Assembly (NCBI RefSeq): GCF_000003605.2 | Contig: NW_003153745.1 | Coordinates: forward strand, 4,705-19,979 | Direction of reading: 5' to 3' | Origin: Saccoglossus kowalevskii | Taxonomy: Eukaryota; Hemichordata; Enteropneusta; Harrimaniidae | DNA length: 15,275 nt | Shown here: positions 8,954-15,275 of the stretch, piece by piece | Position numbering within the stretch: position 1 is the first letter of the stretch | Layout of the letters: each line of letters begins with the position of its first letter | Position numbers and translations under genes: made by a program | Notes under the pieces: generated by a model | Database searches by the model: none | Told to the model about the DNA's origin: nothing | Seen by the model: the letters and a program-made list of their open reading frames with translations, nothing else

Positions 8954-9148
8954 TGCACTAATTAGACCCGTGTAATTGGAGAAATGCCTACAAACATGCT
9001 ATGATGCAGAAACTAACTGCATATCATGTTGCATGCCTGACTGGTGTATTGGTGCCATCGGCGATAACTTGAATGTGTTGAAATTCACGAACAACGTGTT
9101 TTACCATGGTATTTTGCAATAAAGTTGTTTGTTGGCTGTCATCGCGGC
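8954..9148. repeat. Dispersed repeat, copy B
   Basis: This is the second copy of the element at 6921-7092, same orientation, 2,033 bp further on. The stem is kept: AACATG (8993-8998) with CATGTT (9025-9030), and ATGCAG (9004-9009) with CTGCAT (9017-9022) around AAACTAA. Relative to copy A both members of one stem pair have changed (G-C to A-T), and both changes lie in CpG dinucleotides of copy A. An extra TATTTTGCAATAAAGTTG-like insertion follows CCATGG. No protein is encoded. Confidence 0.85.
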
Positions 9149-9539
9149 ACAGAACCCATATGAACAGAGGCTTATCGATTGGACTCCATCAGCTTGGTTC
9201 ACTATACATTATAATGAATAAGAGCAAAAACAATGCCACGTTTGTAGGAGAAATGCATTAGGCAGTAAAGACTCATGTATATATAAAGTGTACTGTTCAA
9301 TGTTTGCCTGTCTTTTGTATTTGTGGACTTTGCTGTTGAACACTTTCTGCAGGGACATATGTCTATCTCAAACTATCCTATATGAATGTATTATACAATA
9401 CAACACGTGGTAGGATGTATATGTCAAGTTTCCTCATTTTGTGTTGTGTTTTTTCTTTTTGAACGGAATTGTATTTTTTTTACGTTTGACTGTTGTGGGT
9501 TCTAATTTTCATAAAATACTGTAAGTGATTATTTGAGGT
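9149..9539. other. Non-coding stretch
   Basis: The palindrome GGACATATGTC at 9353-9363 also occurs at 8623-8633. Otherwise this is T-rich sequence with no gene or structure seen. Confidence 0.5.
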
Positions 9540-10020
9540 TTATTGAATAATTATCTCTCTAAGATATATCCACTTGAACATATTCACATTTTTATGTCCT
9601 TCGTGAATTTGACTCAAAGAGCAACCTGGTTGAACATGATAAGATGACGTTAAGATCCATCGTAAACCCCTTTATTCCAAACTGCTAAGTCAAGTTTCAT
9701 TAAGGGGAGTGTCTTATCTCAACATCCAAGCATTTCTATTGCAGATAATATGAGCTGGTGACAAAATACGACAGCATTAATTTGTCTTATGTATAACGTC
9801 CCTTTATCTATTGCCTTCTCAGATTGATAAATAGTGTGTGATACCGGTAGAGCAAAATATACTCATTTTAGTTCACAATACGATATAGTATTGATTTCAC
9901 TTGTTGGTTTTTAATTTGAGGTCTATATATAATTGTTTTGTACATTGCTGTGAATATTTTTTTGATGTTTGGATGATCAGTATGCTAGTTTTCCTTATTT
10001 CAAGATATTTGTTCACTTTT
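9540..10020. repeat. Diverged duplicated segment, copy 1
   Basis: Several blocks recur in the same order at 11283-11935. Examples are ATATCCACTTGAAC against ATACATCCACTTGAAC, GTCTTATCTCAACAT against GTCTTATTTCAACAT, ATTTCTATTGCAGATA against ATTTCTGTAGCAGATA, TTGTCTTATGTATAACGTCCC against its partner at 11641, CAGATTGATA against CCGATTGATA, and TTATTTCAAGATATTTGTTCAC against TTATTTTAAGTTATCTGAACAT. Spacers differ in length and identity is low outside the anchors, so this is an old duplication or two old copies of one repeat. No ORF is shared. Confidence 0.5.
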
Positions 10021-10460
10021 GAAGTCATTTCCTTATTGGTGTTTTGAGCTGCGACGCATGGCAAGACGGTCTTCACTCGTCTTCATCTCGAGGAAGAAGA
10101 TTTAGAAGTGAGTGATATCACTAATGTTGTGTCCCGCCCTATGAACCAGACAGTTTAAGTCCTGACATACGTGACAGAACACAAACGGGAGACAAAATGT
10201 AACCATGTCTGTCTGTTTGTGTGTATGTATGTGTGTGTAAAATCTTGTGCCACCAATCAATGTCTGCTAAAGACTAGGTAGGAATGAAAGTGACGCTTGG
10301 CACACATCACACGTTGCATTTTAATTTTGCTAATTACATAGTAGTTTTTTAGCATGTGTAGTTACAGTAGTTTTGCACTGTTTGCACAAATTTAATATCG
10401 AATCGTGTTATTAGTGATGCGGAACGTTTATTACACTATAACAAAACAATACAGAAATTT
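10021..10460. other. Non-coding stretch with a TG-rich tract
   Basis: A degenerate TG/TCTG simple repeat lies at 10206-10239. A 59-bp stop-free piece (10049-10107) followed by GTGAGT is discussed as a weak exon candidate among the findings. Nothing else is recognised. Confidence 0.5.
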
Positions 10461-10587
10461 GTTTTAGCAAGGGATAGTTTTGGCAAGGGATACAAACAAA
10501 ATTCTTGCTTCTCTCCGGGAAAAATATGTTTATTGTTCCTGCTTACAAAGCTTGTGCTTGTTTGTAAGAGATAGTTTGTAAGAGAAG
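10461..10587. repeat. Two related short tandem duplications (GTTTTRGCAAGGGATA and GTTTGTAAGAGATA)
   Basis: A 16-bp unit is repeated at 10461-10476 and 10477-10492 with one difference. A similar 14-bp unit is repeated at 10560-10573 and 10574-10587 with the last bases changed. The two units align with each other after a 2-bp gap, suggesting four degenerate copies of one motif split by about 67 bp. Confidence 0.65.
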
Positions 10588-11282
10588 AGTGTTTAATCAA
10601 GGAACTTGGTTTCTTTCACGTAATTGGAAACTGTGCTTACAGACATACACTCCATTCAAGAAATGACATACCCAAGCGGTATAGGAATACAATTAACAAA
10701 ACAATCCACAAGAACGAAACAACTGACAAGTATCTGCATAGTCAAATTAGTAAGAGAAAGAATGCCGATTCTTTGTTGGGAAATATATCTTACAAAATCG
10801 ACAAATATGTTGTCAAGAAAAAAACTCATTGCATACTGCATTGCATGTCATGTGTAGAAAGGTTTTGCGTAGAATCGCGTCCAACAACTATATCTTTGTA
10901 AATGCTTGATGAATAATGTTCTTAATGTGTAACATTCATGAGAATATCAGGGATTTCCACTTCGAAACAAGCCAATGACTTATAATTGGATATCCAAAAA
11001 AACCTGCAAAAACGCCATATATAACCAGATTTATAGCACATTATAGCAAGTTCTCAACAACAAACTTTCCATAATCTTAATATCTGTTTCTACCATCAAA
11101 GGTGGGCTTCGAAAATACTGCCGAAACTTTAAAGCAGGAACTCTTTCTAATATTTCTGCTATCAAATATTTCTGCTTTTAAATACTTACGATCATATGAC
11201 ACGATAATTTAAAATTACACTCAAAAGTTATCTTCTATAAACTGGGGAGCTTTTTGTACTTTCCATCAACAATCCTTACATT
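10588..11282. other. Non-coding stretch with an unusually long stop-free frame
   Basis: A + strand frame is free of stops from 10575 to 10898 (108 codons, TAA at 10899) but has no ATG until near its end. It is Lys/Asn/Thr-rich with HCILHCMSCVERFC near the C-terminus. Two further ORFs (10624-10857 on + and 10656-10841 on -) overlap it in other frames. None resembles a family I know, so no gene is called. The rest holds nothing recognisable. Confidence 0.5.
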
Positions 11283-11935
11283 ATTCTATGATATACATCC
11301 ACTTGAACTTGAAATCAAATAAACAGCAGAATCAAGTTATTATGCTTTATAACCTTTTTACTAGGATGCATGGTAAGAGGTGACTTTTATTTTACCATCG
11401 TCAACTTTCTCCGTCGTTACTAATATCTCTCTTTCTTCTGCATATGGTGTATAGTTTCCCAGCTTGTTCAATATGTTAGACTCTCAATGGATGTGATGTC
11501 ATGCCACGGACTTCTCTTCTTCAAGCTGGCAAGCTTTTGAAAGAACGTCTTATTTCAACATAAAGTAATTTCTGTAGCAGATATCATGAACATACGATAT
11601 ACATATACATATCACCTGGGAAAGCGATCTCTGATTTCAATTGTCTTATATGGAAGGTCCCACTATAAATTGACTGCTCCGATTGATATTTGACAGGTGC
11701 TACTGGTAGAACGGGAAAAATACCAGATACCACCTTTCGGTCTTAACATCGAGGTTCATATATTATTCATATGTACATTAGTTGACTGACCTACACATCG
11801 ACCTATGTATATGTGCTTGTAAATGTACTTTGTCTCGTGTATATTTATAATTGTATAAATCTTTATATGACTGTTGATAATAATGAATGGGGATGTAAGA
11901 CATAAGTGATTCTTATTTTAAGTTATCTGAACATA
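11283..11935. repeat. Diverged duplicated segment, copy 2
   Basis: This is the collinear partner of 9540-10020, longer by about 170 bp because of extra sequence between anchors (notably around 11410-11535). Best-matching parts are 11546-11580 with 9709-9742, and 11640-11710 with 9780-9850, the latter ending in a shared CTGGTAGA/CCGGTAGA. It has no coding signature. Confidence 0.5.
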
Positions 11936-12409
11936 TTCAGAGTCAAAATTAATTAATTTAACTTTGCCAATGTGCTCTGAATTGGGAATCTGGAGGATTC
12001 TCAGTGTGTAGTATGGAATTTCCTTTGTTATTGAGACTTTCATTCTTGATTTTTGTGAAGGAGTTCACCTAATAGAAGTAAGCTATAGTCATTATATTTT
12101 GAAATGGATTGACACCCAATACATACATACAGTTATTTGTTCTATAGCAGTTAATAACAGTATGTAAATAATAATTAACAGTTGTCAGATTATTGTTAAT
12201 CTGAATCATAAAATATGCCATACGTATTACTAGGTTTTAAATACCTATCCTAAAACATATACAATTTACATTGAATAACGTAAATGTTAAATGCCTTATT
12301 GCTTGTCTAATATGTGGATTGTATTTCCTTTATTGATGACACATCCGACGAATTCGTATGTTTTGTCTTTGTCTTAAAGGTCACACAACTGAAAATAATG
12401 CTGATCTTA
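11936..12409. other. Non-coding stretch, nothing recognised
   Basis: AT-rich sequence with short ATAC-type runs near 12117-12130. No gene or strong structure is seen. Confidence 0.5.
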
Positions 12410-12480
12410 GGTTATTCCTGGGTAGCAATGCAATGGCCCTGATTTTCAGGGCCAAGAGACCAGGGTAGCAGGAATCAACC
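12410..12480. repeat. Nested 71-nt inverted repeat with a perfect 9-bp apical stem
   Basis: TGGCCCTGA (12434-12442) and TCAGGGCCA (12446-12454) are perfect complements around a TTT loop. Outside, GGTTATTCCTG (12410-12420) pairs with CAGGAATCAACC (12469-12480) except for one bulged C. GGGTAGCA occurs once in each arm as a direct repeat (12419-12426 and 12463-12470 region). The size is like a pre-miRNA, but the unpaired middle (about 13 nt per side) is large for one. Confidence 0.65.
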
Positions 12481-12656
12481 ACTCTGTTGCTCTGAAAAAG
12501 ACCAGAAAAGCTTTTAGGATTCACATAACAGCTAGAGCTAGTTATTATGTCCTTTACAAATTATTGAAACTAGAAGTCAGGAAATTGACTGATTCATTGA
12601 CCGATTTGAAACTGTTTCACAGTATTTTGCATTGGGAATACCATAATGATAGTTGA
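12481..12656. other. Non-coding stretch
   Basis: No gene, repeat or motif is recognised here. Confidence 0.4.
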
Positions 12657-12887
12657 GTATTCCGCGTCATTTTGATCAGCGACGCCAACTTGAATTTCGC
12701 CCAACTCGCGCGTGAACTAAAACCTCGCGGTTCGACGTTCTATGATTACGTTATTTCTAGTTTTAGTAAATCAATAAACTACTCGGTTGCACTCGCTCGC
12801 AAGGCATTACCTGCGCGATGCTACAAATTACTCTATAATGACAAAATAGCAAAGAATGTTCCGCAGAAGTGCACCCAATCATAGGTT
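12657..12887 (+). other. CpG-dense patch with an open frame, function unknown
   Basis: About 18 CpG lie between 12663 and 12827, far denser than the flanks. One + strand frame is open from 12657 to a TAG at 12885-12887 (76 codons), with codons richer in G/C than neighbouring sequence and a fairly ordinary amino-acid mix (for example ANLNFAQLARELKPRG). It has no ATG near its start, only TTG at 12672. I recognise no family. A GGTTCGAC string at 12730-12737 resembles a tRNA B box but lacks an A box. It could be an exon, a young repeat or a regulatory island. Confidence 0.3.
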
Positions 12888-14094
12888 TGTGATCTGTAAT
12901 TAATCGGTTTGTCATAAGGCAAAGTCTGAGGTTTAACAGACCTGAGCGGCGTTGTGCCCTCTGTAAAAGCTGCTTTCAGAACCTGTAAAATACATTTAAA
13001 ATATCCTTTATAAATTTACCCAACTATGAAACCACATTAAGATTTTAAAAATAACTCTTCTGATCTTACTGTGAGGTACTGATGTTCTGAATCTAGCGGG
13101 AATTTGTTTACTTTACCCAAGATGTTTGTAGACAGCATTAACAATATATTTCTAATCAGAATTACATCGCATGTATATCTCATGTTTTTGACATGTGTTC
13201 TAAATCCCCCTATATAATGTCACAAGTCATCCAAACATAGATGATGGGAAAACAGTGCGTGCAAAACGTCGGGTGACTAGAAAATATATGTAAATTACTT
13301 ATAAGAATATTGGTATATAATCAACTAGGTTAGCTGCTTATTATTTTCTCGAATAGATTCCTTTCTCCGTAGTTAGGTACACCTAGTTATGTGCTTTCCC
13401 AGCTCGAAAAAAAGTTAAAAATTATTTGTTTCTGGTAGGCTTGAATATTTCAGTGCTGGGTTTATGTCCTCTTGCAGTGAAAACCAGTGAGGCTGGATTA
13501 ATTTACTATTTACTATCGCCCGGGTACTAGAAAGAGACATCCTCCGAATGTCTACTAATGGTGCCGTGTTTATGATATGATGCCAAAACTGGTTGATTCA
13601 CTAATATTAGAAAAGAATTCCCGCTGTATCACAGTCTGTTTTGTAACACGTTTCTTTTAGAGAAAGTCCCTGCACACAGTATGTGACCTATATGATATAT
13701 TACCATGCTGCGTCTTTAATCAATTAATCCTTATTTCAGTCTCTGTGGTACCGTACACGTTACCTTGACAACAATGCGTTACGATGTAGAATAATTTCAC
13801 GTCCATTCTGGAAATATCTCCACGCACAACGTCGTCTACTACGGAAGAGAAATCCGTATTTTTTTTAATAGAACTCTTGGTGGCGCCATTGGTAAAAGTA
13901 TTATGAAACATAAGCTTTCAATCTATCTTCATCAGACTTAAATTTATACGAATATATTTTCACATTGTTTGCTTTATATAATATTTCATGATACATATAA
14001 CGTATAAGCACTAAAGGTGTAAGGTTTCTGTCAGTTTGTGGATTGTTAGAGTACATCTACAACGCATTTCCAATAGTTCGAAATATATGCCTAG
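12888..14094. other. Non-coding stretch, nothing recognised as a gene
   Basis: A 63-codon minus-strand ORF (13720-13911) has no recognisable motif. A small inverted pair TAGGT/ACCTA lies at 13374-13385. No other structure is seen. Confidence 0.5.
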
Positions 14095-14215
14095 GCAATG
14101 TTTAAAGCGACAGTCACGCTCATGTTACATGCAGCGTATACAACGCATGTAAATAACATTTGTTTACGCGGAATTCAAACGCGCACTGACGGCTGCGGTT
14201 TGGACAATTTGCGAA
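14095..14215. other. CpG-dense patch with a short hairpin
   Basis: About a dozen CpG are packed into 120 bp. TTACATGC (14125-14132) and GCATGTAA (14145-14152) are perfect complements, with GCGT/ACGC inside and ATGTTA/TAACAT available further out. It may be a repeat fragment or a small regulatory element; no gene is seen. Confidence 0.4.
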
Positions 14216-14900
14216 ACTGTGGGGAAACTATCACTACTCAATTCACTATACAACACATTACATGAAACAATTTAAGTGATACATTCGAAATGAAAATAAA
14301 AAAATGAAACTAAACTGCGCAAACTGTTCATTAGAAATAATGATGAAGTTTCAGAATGAGTTTATGTTATGTTATAAGTTTGCGGGCGCTGTCTTTCTCG
14401 ATTGTCGTCGTAGTCAATGTAACTAGGCAGTAATATTAAGGCTTATTAAACTGTAGGATCAATGGAACAAGTAACAAAAGGGCCGTGTCATATTCCATAA
14501 GACATACACTCACTAACCACATAGAAGAGAACAATGGTTAACCTATGCGATTTTGCAAATGACATGGTTCCTTACAACTCAGTCAAAATGCTGTAGGGTG
14601 CTACCCACAAATATAATGTTATTTTGTCATCGCGTCTTTTCCTTTATGGCACAAGACTCACGACTTCGGGATTGAGAACAGTGTACGATAGAAATATCAC
14701 GAAACATCATTGTATGTCGACGGCTTTTTTTAGGAGAGAAGAAATTTGTGCGAATCATTTTGAATACATTTGAGTAATTTAAACTGAAGGCATAGAGCGG
14801 GAACAGCCGCTAGTGGAGCTGTTTTGAAATCTTTAGTGGCTCGCAAAGATGGGCTTATAAGATGCTGCGGCACTCGTTGAATCTGGTGACCAGTGTAGTA
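14216..14900. other. Non-coding stretch, nothing recognised
   Basis: No ORF or repeat stands out. An 11-bp palindrome CTGGTGACCAG lies at 14883-14893 just before the inverted-repeat element. Confidence 0.5.
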
Positions 14901-15003
14901 TAATAGAAAGCGTGTGCAGTCATATAATAATCACAATAGATAGTTAGGAGGTCAGGGCCGAGAATATGCGCTTACGGCGTTTCATAATAGACGCTTTCTA
15001 TTA
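14901..15003. mobile_element. 103-bp candidate MITE with perfect 13-bp terminal inverted repeats
   Basis: TAATAGAAAGCGT (14901-14913) and ACGCTTTCTATTA (14991-15003) are exact reverse complements. The 3-bp word GTA flanks both ends (14898-14900 and 15004-15006), which could be a target-site duplication. The interior (77 bp) has no ORF. The size and layout fit a tiny non-autonomous DNA transposon, but no second copy is in the window and a 3-bp flank match is weak evidence. It may instead be a chance long-loop inverted repeat. Confidence 0.35.
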
Positions 15004-15006
15004 GTA

Positions 15007-15275
15007 AATGAACCTTCAAAATAATCATGTCTGTGTCATAACCTTATTAAAGATATTATCACAGATTAGCCAAGTCCATGGATCTGTATCTAAACACATT
15101 TCAACTTCCAATGAGAGGATCCTTTATACTTCATGTTCAATAAATCCTCTCACTACCAAAGTCTGGCTTCACCACCCATTGGTTTATAACCCCATTCACA
15201 AACACTTACACTGTCTCTTTCGAACCCGCAACACCAAGGCACAATCCTTCCTTCCCTTAAAAACAATCAGCAGGT
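15007..15275. other. Non-coding edge of the window
   Basis: Pyrimidine-rich sequence near 15245-15258 is followed by CAGCAG at the very end, which could be a + strand splice acceptor. On the minus strand a GTAAGT donor at 15209-15204 follows a 66-base segment that is open in one frame. Both are too short to call. Confidence 0.3.

Noticed and set aside
12730-12741. GGTTCGACGTTC as a tRNA or SINE B box
   Set aside because: The last part departs from the GGTTCGANTCC consensus, and no A box or cloverleaf stems can be drawn around it.
13371-13390. TAGGT-AC-ACCTA as a palindromic T-box (Brachyury) site
   Set aside because: The half-sites lack the full AGGTGTGA core and the spacing does not match the known palindrome.
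1-15275. CRISPR array, bacterial operon or prophage
   Set aside because: There are no regularly spaced direct repeats, no ribosome-binding-site/ORF trains and no long ORFs. The sequence is eukaryotic in character.

Overview
Overview. This 15.3 kb window looks like non-coding or intronic DNA from an animal. It is AT-rich (roughly one third G+C by eye), stops are frequent in every frame, and no frame carries a long conserved protein. There are no ribosome-binding-site/ORF trains, operons, rRNA or convincing tRNAs. The only recognisable protein sequence is a 27-residue tail of an LTR-retrotransposon polyprotein at the left edge. That tail, a ~180 bp TGTAA...TTACA LTR and scattered CpG-dense patches fit a marine invertebrate, with a bivalve or other mollusc as my first guess. 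The guess is inference: short-LTR Ty3/gypsy (Steamer-like) elements are common there.

Layout. 1-656 is the 3' end of a Ty3/gypsy-type element: polyprotein C-terminus, a 3' untranslated stretch with an internal duplication, a polypurine tract and one LTR. 800-970 is CpG-rich and ends in three copies of a 20-bp unit. 2612-3453 is the best regulatory stretch: a CCAAT/CRE pair, then a 300-bp CpG-dense block with AP-1/E-box, GC-box and NRF1-like sites, then a TATA-like box, an ATG and a good splice donor at 3448. If that is a real first exon, much of the window to its right could be its first intron on the + strand. That is a hypothesis, not an annotation.

3454-15275 has no confident gene. It holds two ~90% identical copies of a ~170-190 bp element (6921 and 8954), a 91-nt imperfect hairpin (8647-8737), two strongly diverged but collinear segments (9540-10020 and 11283-11935), a nested 71-nt hairpin (12410-12480), CpG-dense patches (12657-12887 and 14095-14215) and a 103-bp stretch bounded by perfect 13-bp inverted repeats (14901-15003).

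How it works together. Nothing shows a pathway or multi-gene system. Most structure is best read as old mobile-element and duplication debris around one possible promoter. I found no convincing new biological system. The items most worth checking are the repeat pair with a preserved stem, the two hairpins, the small inverted-repeat element, the diverged duplication and the candidate promoter.
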